NCBI GenBank assembly: GCA_965275905.1
Contig: CBDHYJ010000076.1
Coordinates: 1-64,000 of the forward strand
Length of the DNA stretch: 64,000 nucleotides
From: CBDAQD01 sp965275905
GTDB lineage: Bacteria > Pseudomonadota > Alphaproteobacteria > Rhizobiales > JAJFHC01
Direction of reading: 5' to 3'
The number at the start of each line of letters is the position of its first letter. Position 1 is the stretch's first letter. Positions 35,055-44,233 of this stretch are shown in pieces. A model generated the notes under the pieces. It did not search any database. It was not told the origin of the DNA and saw nothing but the letters and a program-made list of their open reading frames with translations. The position numbers and the translations under genes are program-made.

Positions 35055-37608
35055 TTGCCTCGGCTATGCGCTCGGACTCGACCGGACCGCTGCTCTCGGC
35101 TGGCGGGAGCCGCGTCTCCGGCTGCCGCGCATCCACATTGTGCTTTTTCGACGGGCCGTCCAGAGGGAAGCGGCATTCGATCGTCGTGCCTTCGTCCGGC
35201 TCGGAAATCAGGGAAACGGTGCCTTCGTGCAATTCGACAAAGCTCTGCACAACGGACAGGCCCAATCCCGCGCCGCGGTGTTCCGATCCGCCGGTCCGCG
35301 TCTCGAAACGTTCGAACACCGCCGACTGGTGCTCCGGGTCGATGCCGGGGCCATTGTCACTCACCCAGAAGCAGACCAGGTTGCCATCCAGATGTGCCCC
35401 CATCCTGATCGCATTGCCCTGGGTGGAGAACCCGACCGCGTTCGAAAGCAGATTGTACAGGATCTGCTTTATGCGCCTGCCGTCCGCCTTGAACCTGGAC
35501 AGATCATCCGGAATTTCGATCTCGAGAACGAGGCCGCGCGCCCTGACGCGATCGTTCACAAGCTGTGCGGCGGCCTTCAACGTTTCCGCGACATCGACAT
35601 CGGACAGGTCGAGTTCCATCACGCCGGCATCGATCGTGGCCAGATCGAGAATGTCATCGATGATCGCGAGCAGGGTCTGGCTCGACGACAGGATGTGCCC
35701 GGCATACTCGCCCTGGCGCGCCGACAGATCACCGGCAAATCCGAGCGTCAGCGATTCAGTGAAACCAATGATATTGGTGAGCGGTGTGCGGAGTTCATAG
35801 GAGACATGCGAAATGAACTCGGTCTTGAGCCGGTCGGCCGTCTCAAGCGCGTCATTGCGCTCGCGCAGCGCCCGTTCTATCCGCGACGAATCCGTGATGT
35901 CGACATAGGTCAGAAGGGTCGCGCCATCGGGCAAGGGAACGCTGGAGAAGTCGATCACACTGCCGTCGGGCCGGTTCAGTCTTGCACGCAAGGGGCGCCG
36001 CCCTTCCTCCAGCGACGTCACCGATATCTTCAACTCGTCCCAGGCGTCGTCATCGTCGAACTGAACGCGGCAGTCGTCCGCAACGCTGTCGATGTGCGGC
36101 TCGGCCTCGAGCCGGTCGGAATCCAGGCTCCAGATCTTCGCATAGGCGGGATTGAAGAGTTTCAACCGCCCGTCACTGCCGAACAGGGCAACGCCCTCAT
36201 GGAGATTGTCCAACGTCTCGCGCTGCACACCGATGAGTGAATTGTAGCGGCTTTCGAGATTGAGCCGCTCGGTTACGTCCTCATAAAGATAGGTCACGCC
36301 ACCGAAAGGATGCTGTTCGGTGACGACTCGCAGCGAGCGGCCGTCCGGCAGATGCCACCAGTCCTCCTGCGCCTCAAGGTTGGTGTACACTGCCATTCGG
36401 CGTGCCTTCCACGCCCGGAAGTCCGCCTGTTCCGGCAGCCTGCGATCGGACCGCAAGCGGTCGAGGATTTCGCCGTCAGACGGTTTGTCGGCAAGCCATT
36501 CGCCATCCAGTTGCCAGAGTTCGGCGTAAGCTGCGTTGAAAAACCGGAGGCGCTGATCCGCGCCGAAGATTGCAACTGCTGTCGCCAACTTGTCGAGTGT
36601 GCTGGTGTGGGCCTGGATGTGCTGGGCGAGTTCGCCGCGCGCGTCCTCAAGCTCGGTGACATCCAACGCAAATCCAGCACTTCCGGACGCCAGCGGGACA
36701 CTCACGATGTCAATGGCCCGCCGCTCGCCGCCAACCACCGTATGTGCGCGTTGAGTCGAGATTTCGCCACCTGTCACGCTTTCGAGCGCCTTGCTCAGCA
36801 GTTCCGGGTCCATAAGGTCATGGCCGGCCGAAATCGCGCTTCGGGCGTCTTCGGCCTCAACCGTTTTGACGAAGGCCGAATTCACCCATTTCATCCGGCC
36901 GTCGCCCTCACGGATCCAGATCGGCATGGGCGACCGGTCGAGGATTGCCGTCATGGCTTCGGCCTTGTGCTCAAGAACCCGGCAGTCCTCGGTCAGCTTG
37001 GCCACGTCCATGCGATCGCCGGTCAGCATCCTGAGCCGCAACGTCGCCAGTCCCCCCGCTGCCCGGCCGTCGGCTTCAAGCAACTGATCCGCCGCAGTCT
37101 TGACGATGATGTTAAATGCCGTACCGGTTGCCCGCAATTGCCCCAGACTGGTGTTCAGCCGCCCTGCCGCCTCCGCTTGCAGCCAGCTGGAGAAATCCAC
37201 CCGGCCCGCATAGTCGCGCGGGATGTCCTTCATGCCCCTGAGCTCACCGGCAACCTGCGACGGCAGGTGTTCCTTGCCATGCCAGATGTAGAGCAGATGA
37301 GGTTCGGCGGTGAGAACGGTGCCGGCTTCGTCCAGCCTGGCCTCCAGTCTGGCGACCTCGTCAATGGCGCGGACATAGGCACTGCGCGTCCAAAGCCAGG
37401 CCAGCATCAGAACCGCCGAGATCGCGCCCGTCGCGAAGAAAAGACCTACGAGCATGGGATCCGCCGAGCCGAGCGGCAAACCGGGAACGGAAAATTCAAA
37501 CGCGGCAGCCTCGCCGGCCGCCGAGGCGAATGCCAGAAACAGCACTGCACGCGATGAAATCCCGCTGCGCAGCCGATTGTCTGTCCGATGTTCGCGGCCA
37601 GCAAACAT
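35044..37608 (-). CDS. divL: DivL-type PAS sensor pseudo-kinase (Tyr at the phosphoacceptor site)
   Basis: 854 residues from ATG 37608, which has GGAGGGG upstream. Order: two hydrophobic segments near residues 20-75, a coiled region, at least three PAS-like domains (near ILDRSPMPIWIREGDG, LATAVAIFGADQRLRFFN, NLHEGVALFGSDGRLKLFN), a HisKA helix and a HATPase with QILYNLLSNAV, SDNGPGID and GAGLGLSV. The phosphoacceptor helix reads SYELRTPL instead of SHELRTPL; the Tyr is residue 604 (codon 35797-35799). This is the hallmark of DivL, which controls CckA and hence CtrA in the alphaproteobacterial cell cycle. Neighbours tsaE and addAB fit the order known for divL loci. Confidence 0.87.
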   Translation of the reverse strand: MFAGREHRTDNRLRSGISSRAVLFLAFASAAGEAAAFEFSVPGLPLGSADPMLVGLFFATGAISAVLMLAWLWTRSAYVRAIDEVARLEARLDEAGTVLTAEPHLLYIWHGKEHLPSQVAGELRGMKDIPRDYAGRVDFSSWLQAEAAGRLNTSLGQLRATGTAFNIIVKTAADQLLEADGRAAGGLATLRLRMLTGDRMDVAKLTEDCRVLEHKAEAMTAILDRSPMPIWIREGDGRMKWVNSAFVKTVEAEDARSAISAGHDLMDPELLSKALESVTGGEISTQRAHTVVGGERRAIDIVSVPLASGSAGFALDVTELEDARGELAQHIQAHTSTLDKLATAVAIFGADQRLRFFNAAYAELWQLDGEWLADKPSDGEILDRLRSDRRLPEQADFRAWKARRMAVYTNLEAQEDWWHLPDGRSLRVVTEQHPFGGVTYLYEDVTERLNLESRYNSLIGVQRETLDNLHEGVALFGSDGRLKLFNPAYAKIWSLDSDRLEAEPHIDSVADDCRVQFDDDDAWDELKISVTSLEEGRRPLRARLNRPDGSVIDFSSVPLPDGATLLTYVDITDSSRIERALRERNDALETADRLKTEFISHVSYELRTPLTNIIGFTESLTLGFAGDLSARQGEYAGHILSSSQTLLAIIDDILDLATIDAGVMELDLSDVDVAETLKAAAQLVNDRVRARGLVLEIEIPDDLSRFKADGRRIKQILYNLLSNAVGFSTQGNAIRMGAHLDGNLVCFWVSDNGPGIDPEHQSAVFERFETRTGGSEHRGAGLGLSVVQSFVELHEGTVSLISEPDEGTTIECRFPLDGPSKKHNVDARQPETRLPPAESSGPVESERIAEASGA

Positions 37609-37916
37609 TTCGCTCTGGCCCCTCCCCTTACGGCCGTATCCCCCCCGTCGTTTTACGACGGCGACTCCAAACTGTACGGGAAACTTCGAATCACACTGGC
37701 AATCGCCAGTAAACTCTATACAGCCAATACCCGATTCTGCCCACCGTCTATTGCTCGCGGTCAAAGTTGACGTAGCGGGATATTTTTGGAGTAATCTGAG
37801 TGATGCTGGCGCGGAGGCATCCGTCCTGGCCAGGGCGGCAGACCATTCCGGTCGATGTTACCGGTTGCCGGAGGCCATGGCTTGATGAAAAATCTGACTG
37901 AGAGGTAGGGCTGACA
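37609..37916. other. Divergent intergenic region, divL / L,D-transpeptidase
   Basis: 308 bases without a gene. A perfect inverted repeat ACTGGC-AATC-GCCAGT lies at 37695-37710. A possible promoter toward the transpeptidase is TTGACG-N17-AGTAAT (from about 37766). Two GANTC sites (near 37688 and 37733) are present, roughly as many as chance would give. No small gene is convincing. Confidence 0.4.
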
Positions 37917-38564
37917 ATGTCTTTATCGCGCAGACACTTCGTTGGCGGCGCCGGAGCGCTGGCCGCGACCGGAATTGCCGCGCCCGCACTGGCAACCAAC
38001 TTTGCCTCCGGTGCAGGGAGCTACTTTTCGGGAACCACGGTCGACAACGGCGTCACCTACAAGCGCACCAACTTCTCGAAGATCGCGCCCAAATGGAAAC
38101 GGCAGGTGGTGCAGTATTTCAGCCGCGAGCCGCAGGGCACCGTGGTCGTTGATACGCGAAATCACTTTTTGTACCTGATCTGGGAGAACAAGACCGCGCT
38201 GCGCTATGGTGTCGGAGTCGGCCGGGAAGGCTTCAAGTGGTTCGGTCGCGCGAGAGTCGACCGGAAGGCGATATGGCCCGGTTGGACACCGCCGCCCGAA
38301 ATGCGGCAGCGAGAACCACACCTGCCGACATTCATGCCTGGCGGAGCCGACAATCCGCTGGGGCCCCGCGCACTTTATCTTTACAGCAACGGCGGTGACA
38401 CCGGGTACCGGTTGCACGGCACGCTGGAACCCTGGTCGATCGGTTCCGACGTGTCCAGCGGATGCATAAGGATGTTCCCGGAAGACGTGATAGATCTCTA
38501 CCAGCGCTGTCCGAAGGGAACGGAAGTTCTGGTGTTGCGGCATCTGGGATCTCCGGACGCCTGA
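37917..38564 (+). CDS. L,D-transpeptidase (YkuD family), Tat-type signal
   Basis: 215 residues. The N-terminus MSLSRRHFVGGAGALAATG is a twin-arginine-like signal ending near AAPALA, so the enzyme works in the periplasm. The YkuD domain (about 75-210) has VVVDTRNHFLYLIWENKTAL and the catalytic RLHGTLEPWSIGSDVSSGCI, with the SxGC nucleophile. These enzymes form 3-3 peptidoglycan crosslinks or attach proteins to peptidoglycan. AGGTAGGG lies before the ATG. It is divergent from divL, in a region rich in envelope genes. Confidence 0.92.
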   Translation: MSLSRRHFVGGAGALAATGIAAPALATNFASGAGSYFSGTTVDNGVTYKRTNFSKIAPKWKRQVVQYFSREPQGTVVVDTRNHFLYLIWENKTALRYGVGVGREGFKWFGRARVDRKAIWPGWTPPPEMRQREPHLPTFMPGGADNPLGPRALYLYSNGGDTGYRLHGTLEPWSIGSDVSSGCIRMFPEDVIDLYQRCPKGTEVLVLRHLGSPDA

Positions 38565-38613
38565 ACGCCAGTCCACGCGCGGATTGAATGACTTCCCGGG
38601 GGGAGGAGTAAAC

Positions 38614-39141
38614 ATGACGGCGTACCGCAATGGACTTTTGAGACGGATGACAATTCCGGCCCTCGCCTTTTTGGGGCTGGCGCTTTTGGGCTGCAAGCCG
38701 ATTTCACTGGGATCACAGACAACGGCAAGCGGCACGAACGCGCCCGTGGCCGGTTTCCAGAACCCGGATCCCGGCACGGAGGAAGAATTCATCTTCAATG
38801 TCGGGCGCCGCACACATTTCGCCGAGGGTTCCGCCACGCTCGACGACACAGCGAGAGTTACGCTGGACAAGCAGGCTGAGTGGCTTCGACGCTACCCGAA
38901 CTGGCTGATCAAGCTACAGGGTTTCTCCGACGATCCGGGTTCCCCTAATCAGAACAAGTCTCTGTCGAAGAAACGCGCTGACGCCGTCATGAACTACCTC
39001 GCATCGCGGGGGGTCGCGAAAAGCCGCATGTGGTCAAAGGGCTACGGAAGAAAGCGCATCGTCAGGGACTGTCCCGAGCTGGCCTGTAAATCCCAGAATC
39101 GCCGCGTCGTGACGAATCTCCGGAACGAGCGGGACACCTAA
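38614..39141 (+). CDS. OmpA/Pal-type peptidoglycan-associated lipoprotein
   Basis: 175 residues from ATG 38614 (GGAGGAG upstream). A lipoprotein signal ends in LALLGC, so Cys is lipidated. The OmpA C-terminal domain spans about 60-170: FNVGRRTHFAEGSATLDDTA, LIKLQGFSDDPGSPNQNKSL, KKRADAVMNYLASRGV and KGYGRKRIV. The family binds diaminopimelate in peptidoglycan and ties membrane to wall. It follows the L,D-transpeptidase by 49 bases, likely one transcript. It is not the tol-pal locus, as no tol genes are near. Confidence 0.87.
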   Translation: MTAYRNGLLRRMTIPALAFLGLALLGCKPISLGSQTTASGTNAPVAGFQNPDPGTEEEFIFNVGRRTHFAEGSATLDDTARVTLDKQAEWLRRYPNWLIKLQGFSDDPGSPNQNKSLSKKRADAVMNYLASRGVAKSRMWSKGYGRKRIVRDCPELACKSQNRRVVTNLRNERDT

Positions 39142-39195
39142 GGCGGGACATTTCGCGGGGCCTAGCCTCACCGGAAAGAAACACGTGGTCATGCC

Positions 39196-39759
39196 ATGGA
39201 GGCAAACCGGATTCTGCGGGAAGCGGAAGCATCCGACAGTGATGCGATTGCGGCTCTGCACGTAAAGAGCTGGCGTGCGACCTATCGGGGCATCCTGCCC
39301 GACGCCTATCTCGACAACGAAGCGGAAGAAGAACGACGACGCTACTGGCGTCAACATCTGGACCGGTCCGGACCGGCGGATCTTGTTCTGCTCCTGTTTG
39401 ACAGGGAACTCCTGCTCGGCTTCATATCCGTCGTTCCGGCGCAGGAGCACGATGTGGATGTCGTGATCGAGAACCTGCATGTCGATCCGGGAACGCATGG
39501 CCGCGGCCTCGGGCGACGTCTCATTTCCAAGGCGGTCGAGCGGCTGATCCCGCGCGGGGTGAAGTCGATCAGCCTCTGGGTCTACGATCAGAATGAAAAG
39601 GCGATAGCGTTCTACGATCGCATCGGCGGGAAAATCGATCTTCGCGGAACGGAGGACTTCGCGGGCGCAACGGTGCCGCATAGCCGGATCGTGTTTCGAG
39701 ACCTGACGGATCTGCAATCCAGATGCTCGGACGACCGTGACGGGGCCTCAAACCGATGA
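39196..39759 (+). CDS. GNAT family N-acetyltransferase
   Basis: 187 residues of the GNAT fold. The N-terminal ILREAEASDSDAIAALHVKS and WRATYRGILPDAYLD are typical, and the acetyl-CoA loop is in LHVDPGTHGRGLGRRLISKA (R/Q-x-x-G-x-G/A). YDQNEKAIAFYDRIGGK is the usual C-terminal strand-helix. Substrate unknown. The last codon overlaps the start of the M81 gene (ATGA), so the two are translationally coupled and may act together. Confidence 0.88.
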   Translation: MEANRILREAEASDSDAIAALHVKSWRATYRGILPDAYLDNEAEEERRRYWRQHLDRSGPADLVLLLFDRELLLGFISVVPAQEHDVDVVIENLHVDPGTHGRGLGRRLISKAVERLIPRGVKSISLWVYDQNEKAIAFYDRIGGKIDLRGTEDFAGATVPHSRIVFRDLTDLQSRCSDDRDGASNR

Positions 39760-41234
39760 CGAAGCGCCGGGTCCTGCTCGCCGAGATCATGCACGAGAGC
39801 AATACGTTCAACCGCATCCCGACCACCCGCAGCGACTTCGAAAGCCGCTATTTCCTGACCGGCGAGGCGATCCCTGCAGCGCTCGCCGATACCAACACAG
39901 AAATCTGCGGCTTCCTGGACGCCGCCAGGGAATTCGACTGGGACGTTGTTCATCCGCTGGCGGCTTCCGCCAGCCCGTCCGGCCCGATGGCCGCAAATGA
40001 CTGGATCACCATCAAGTCGGCTATCCTGAAGCCTCTGAGGGACAAGCAAGCACTCGATGCGGTGGTCCTGGTTCTTCATGGCGCGATGGTCACGGAAAAT
40101 CGCGAAGATGCCGACGGTGACCTGATCGAAGCGGCAAGAACGCTCGCCGGGCCTGATCTGCCGATTGTTGTAACCCTCGACATGCACGCCAATGTCTCGC
40201 CGCGAATGGTCGAGAATTCGACGCTTCTGATGGCCTACCGGACTTATCCCCATGTTGATCAGTACGAGCGCGCCCGACATGCCGCGCGGCTGCTGAACCG
40301 GATTCTCGAGCACGGCCTCAAGACCGAGCTGCATTTCGCGCGCCGTCCGATGATGGATGCGGCGAACCACGGACAGACCGGATCCGGACCGATGCCGGAA
40401 CTCCTCGCGCTCGCCGACCGGATCGAGACAAGACCCGGCGTTCTCTGTGCCAGCATCCAGATCGGCTTTCCCTGGGCCGATGTCGCGGACATCGGTCCGT
40501 CGGTTGTGGTGACCGGACTTCGCGGCGCCTCAAAATGCGCAGATTACGCCTGGGAACTCATGGATGCTGTCTGGGACTCCAGACACCGCACGCAGCTCAA
40601 TTTCCCCGGCCCGGACGAGGCCATGGTTCATGCAGTGGCTGAACCGTGCGGTCCCGGCCCATTGGTGCTCGCCGACTTCGCGGACAACCCGGCCGGCGGC
40701 GCCTACGGAGATTCCGCCAATCTTCTTCGTCACATGATCGAGGCAGGACTGGAAAACGCAGCCTTTGCAACCATCGCCGATCCGGAAACGGTCAGCCGCG
40801 GAGCCGCCCTCGGCGAAGGTGCCGAAGCCGTCTTCAGTCTCGGCGGGAAGTGCGCGCCCGACATCACACCGCCATTGCTGATCCCGGCACGGATAAAATG
40901 TCTGACCGAGGGGTCATTCATCTGCGAGGGACCCATGTGGCGGGGCGTCGAGTTCCACATGGGACCAACGATGGTTATCGAAGCTGAAGGCGTAGAGATC
41001 ATCGTGACGTCGGTCCCCGTCGCCGTGATGGACTTGCAGGTCTTCCGGTCGGTCGGAATCGAACCGTCGCGCAAGTCCACTCTTGCATTGAAGAGCCGGA
41101 ACCACTTCCGGGCGGCCTATGAACCGATCGCACGCGAGACAATGCTCGTCGATGCCGGCGGCATCGCGTCGATGCGCCTGTCGGAGTTGCCCTACACAAA
41201 GATCCCGCGGCCGATCTGGCCCCTCGACCTCTAG
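39756..41234 (+). CDS. M81 family (MlrC-like) metallopeptidase
   Basis: 492 residues of the MlrC family, named for the microcystin-degrading enzyme of sphingomonads. It starts RVLLAEIMHESNTFNRIPTT; other family blocks are VVLVLHGAMVTENREDADGD, TLDMHANVSPRMVENS, MAYRTYPHVDQYERA and VLADFADNPAGGAYGDS. Histidines and aspartates in these blocks are likely zinc ligands. Most homologues occur in organisms that never see microcystin, so the natural substrate is probably some other peptide or amide. No mlrA or mlrB is nearby. It ends before a strong terminator. Confidence 0.85.
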   Translation: MTKRRVLLAEIMHESNTFNRIPTTRSDFESRYFLTGEAIPAALADTNTEICGFLDAAREFDWDVVHPLAASASPSGPMAANDWITIKSAILKPLRDKQALDAVVLVLHGAMVTENREDADGDLIEAARTLAGPDLPIVVTLDMHANVSPRMVENSTLLMAYRTYPHVDQYERARHAARLLNRILEHGLKTELHFARRPMMDAANHGQTGSGPMPELLALADRIETRPGVLCASIQIGFPWADVADIGPSVVVTGLRGASKCADYAWELMDAVWDSRHRTQLNFPGPDEAMVHAVAEPCGPGPLVLADFADNPAGGAYGDSANLLRHMIEAGLENAAFATIADPETVSRGAALGEGAEAVFSLGGKCAPDITPPLLIPARIKCLTEGSFICEGPMWRGVEFHMGPTMVIEAEGVEIIVTSVPVAVMDLQVFRSVGIEPSRKSTLALKSRNHFRAAYEPIARETMLVDAGGIASMRLSELPYTKIPRPIWPLDL

Positions 41235-41273
41235 GGTGAATTCCGGTCAGGCATCCATCCGGGCGATGAGACT

Positions 41274-41326
41274 CCGGTGCCGTCCAGCGCGGGAAAAGCG
41301 CTGATTCCGGCACCGGCGTCTTTTTT
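41274..41326 (+). terminator. Intrinsic terminator after the M81 gene
   Basis: A two-tier hairpin: outer 9-bp stem CCGGTGCCG/CGGCACCGG and inner stem CAGCGC/GCGCTG, followed by TTTTTT. It lies between two convergent genes, and its minus-strand tail toward ahcY is weaker. Confidence 0.85.
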
Positions 41327-41353
41327 CGGAGACGTTTGGCCCGTCCGGCCGGA

Positions 41354-42649
<1,296 letters not shown>

Positions 42650-42682
42650 CGCTCAATCCTTAAAACCGCTTGTATGGCGAGG

Positions 42683-42715
42683 AAAAAAAGCACGGCGCCG
42701 CTAGCCGGGGCGCCG
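42683..42715 (-). terminator. Intrinsic terminator or attenuator between ptsH and ahcY
   Basis: A 7-bp GC stem CGGCGCC/GGCGCCG with a nine-base loop, then a run of seven T on the minus strand. It ends ptsH transcripts, but it also lies inside the ahcY leader if the promoter at 42734-42762 is used, in which case it would act as an attenuator. Confidence 0.75.
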
Positions 42716-42733
42716 CAACCAATCTCAGGCTGT

Positions 42734-42762
42734 CATATAGCAGCGCCGTTGCATCTCGGCAA
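42734..42762 (-). promoter_or_regulatory. Sigma-70-type promoter of ahcY
   Basis: Minus strand TTGCCG (42757-42762), a 17-base spacer and TATATG (42734-42739). Transcription would begin near 42727, upstream of the hairpin at 42683-42715, giving a leader of roughly 78 bases. Confidence 0.5.
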
Positions 42763-42824
42763 TGGGGATATAAAGAAAACTTTATATTTAGTTCGCCGTC
42801 TTTGGAGGCACCGCATATCGGCTG

Positions 42825-43121
42825 TTAGTCTTCATCGAACTTGTTGCCGACCAGCGCGCCGATCGCATCGAGGACCGCGTCCGCATCGGGCCCGCTCGCC
42901 GATACGTCAATAGTCGTTCCACAACTCGCGGCAAGCATCATCAGCCCCATGATCGACGTTCCGCCAACAGTCTGGCCGTCCCGGGAGACATGTACATCGG
43001 CATCGAAGCTTTCGACGCACCGCACGAATTTGGCTGAGGCACGCGCGTGCAGGCCCCGGCTGTTGCAGATCTGGAATTGCCGCTCCTGACGGTCCGGCCC
43101 GTTTCCGTCTTGCCCCGACAC
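42825..43121 (-). CDS. ptsH: HPr family phosphocarrier protein
   Basis: 98 residues. The phosphorylated histidine is in NSRGLHARASAKFV, and the HprK-target serine region in GGTSIMGLMMLAASCGT. It passes phosphate from enzyme I to the EIIA proteins and is phosphorylated on serine by HprK. The N-terminus is about 15 residues longer than E. coli HPr. No sugar permease is encoded here, so this is a regulatory PTS. It starts five bases after the EIIA gene. Confidence 0.95.
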   Translation of the reverse strand: MSGQDGNGPDRQERQFQICNSRGLHARASAKFVRCVESFDADVHVSRDGQTVGGTSIMGLMMLAASCGTTIDVSASGPDADAVLDAIGALVGNKFDED

Positions 43122-43126
43122 CTGCG

Positions 43127-43534
43127 TTACGGACCGTCGCCGGACAGGACCTGGCTCGCAACATTGATGTATTTGCGACCGGAGTCCTGGGCCTGTTCGA
43201 CCGCATCACGCAACGTCGCTTCTTCCCGCACGCTTGCAAGCTTGATCAGCATGGGCAGGTTCACGCCCGCCAGCACCTCGACGTTGGCGTTCTGCATTAC
43301 CGAGATTGCGAGGTTGGACGGAGTGCCACCAAACATGTCGGTCAGCAGAATCACGCCATCTCCGCTATCGGCGCGCGAAACTGCCTCGAGAATCTCGGCG
43401 CGGCGGAGCTCCATATCGTCATCCGGGCCGATCGAAATCGCCTCGACATTCTCCTGGGGGCCGACGACGTGTTCCATCGCCGCCCTGAATTCCGCCGCCA
43501 GTTGCCCGTGGGTTACAAGGACAAGACCGATCAT
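43127..43534 (-). CDS. PTS EIIA, mannose/fructose family
   Basis: 135 residues, starting MIGLVLVTHGQLAAEFRAAM, in which the histidine (residue 9) accepts phosphate from HPr. DGVILLTDMFGGTPSNLAI is the second conserved block. In alphaproteobacteria this protein occurs without EIIB/C/D partners and serves regulation rather than transport, possibly of ChvG/ChvI signalling. A perfect TATAAT (43580-43585, minus strand) about 45 bases before the start could be its -10 box, though the -35 is poor. The 195-base gap to hprK also holds an inverted repeat GACCGT-N5-ACGGTC at 43653-43669. Confidence 0.92.
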   Translation of the reverse strand: MIGLVLVTHGQLAAEFRAAMEHVVGPQENVEAISIGPDDDMELRRAEILEAVSRADSGDGVILLTDMFGGTPSNLAISVMQNANVEVLAGVNLPMLIKLASVREEATLRDAVEQAQDSGRKYINVASQVLSGDGP

Positions 43535-43729
43535 GAAAATTCGGCCGCCACCGCGGTCCTCATGTTGACTGCATAGCCAATTATACGGCTAGAGCGCATC
43601 TCCCGGTCATCCCCTCAACGTAAATGCCTTATCAAAATTTTGCGCTATCATCGACCGTACGGCACGGTCACGCAAGGGCTCTGTGATGCAGGTCTGTCAA
43701 TGGACATCGTCGGACACCGGCCCTGTCGC

Positions 43730-44233
43730 CTAGGCCTCCTCTCCGACCTCCTCCGCAAACGCGTCTTCAATGATTCCGCGGACAGCCAGAATCACCTTCG
43801 CAGGCGCGGACGCTTCGAAGGCCGCCAGATGAATCAGCGGCACCATCACACCGCTCTTTGAAACCGCGGCGGGATTGCGATCCGGCAGGCGCGGAACCTG
43901 ATCCGGTGGCACGAGTTCGATCACCAGCGCAACCGGGACGTCGTTCTCGTACGGAACGGAAAGCACGCCAACGCCGCGCACTTCCAGCCTGCCCGCGATA
44001 GCGTCCGGAGCAGATGCCCGCAGCACACCGCTGTCAGCGCACAGTTCGACACGATCATCACTCACCAGGACAGGGCCTTGCTCCGGTCTCCCGGGCCCCC
44101 GATCGGGTCCGCTAAAGATCAGGCGCAATGCGAGGTCCGACTTGCCGCTACCCGAGGGCCCGATCAGAAGGACACCGGCGCCGCCGATGGCAACGCAAGT
44201 GGCATGAATGATTTCACCCGCGCCTGACCGCAT
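43730..44233 (-). CDS. hprK: HPr kinase/phosphorylase, short alphaproteobacterial form
   Basis: 167 residues, only the C-terminal catalytic domain of the Firmicutes enzyme. The P-loop is LLIGPSGSGKSDLALRLIF, followed by LVSDDRVELCADSGVL and the HprK signature around GRLEVRGVGVLSVPYENDV. It phosphorylates HPr on serine using ATP and can reverse it. It overlaps the chvG stop by 20 bases. The chvG-hprK-EIIA-HPr order is typical of Hyphomicrobiales and links the PTS to envelope stress signalling. Confidence 0.93.
   Translation of the reverse strand: MRSGAGEIIHATCVAIGGAGVLLIGPSGSGKSDLALRLIFSGPDRGPGRPEQGPVLVSDDRVELCADSGVLRASAPDAIAGRLEVRGVGVLSVPYENDVPVALVIELVPPDQVPRLPDRNPAAVSKSGVMVPLIHLAAFEASAPAKVILAVRGIIEDAFAEEVGEEA

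Noticed and set aside
36310..37557. A 415-residue open frame opposite divL
   Set aside because: Antisense shadow with no domain; divL reads clearly on the other strand.
37609..37916. CcrM (GANTC) sites as a sign of cell-cycle control of divL
   Set aside because: Two sites in about 300 bases is close to chance; no CtrA box TTAA-N7-TTAA was seen.
42650..42824. SAH or SAM riboswitch before ahcY
   Set aside because: The leader lacks the conserved core elements of these riboswitches that I know; only a terminator-like hairpin is visible.
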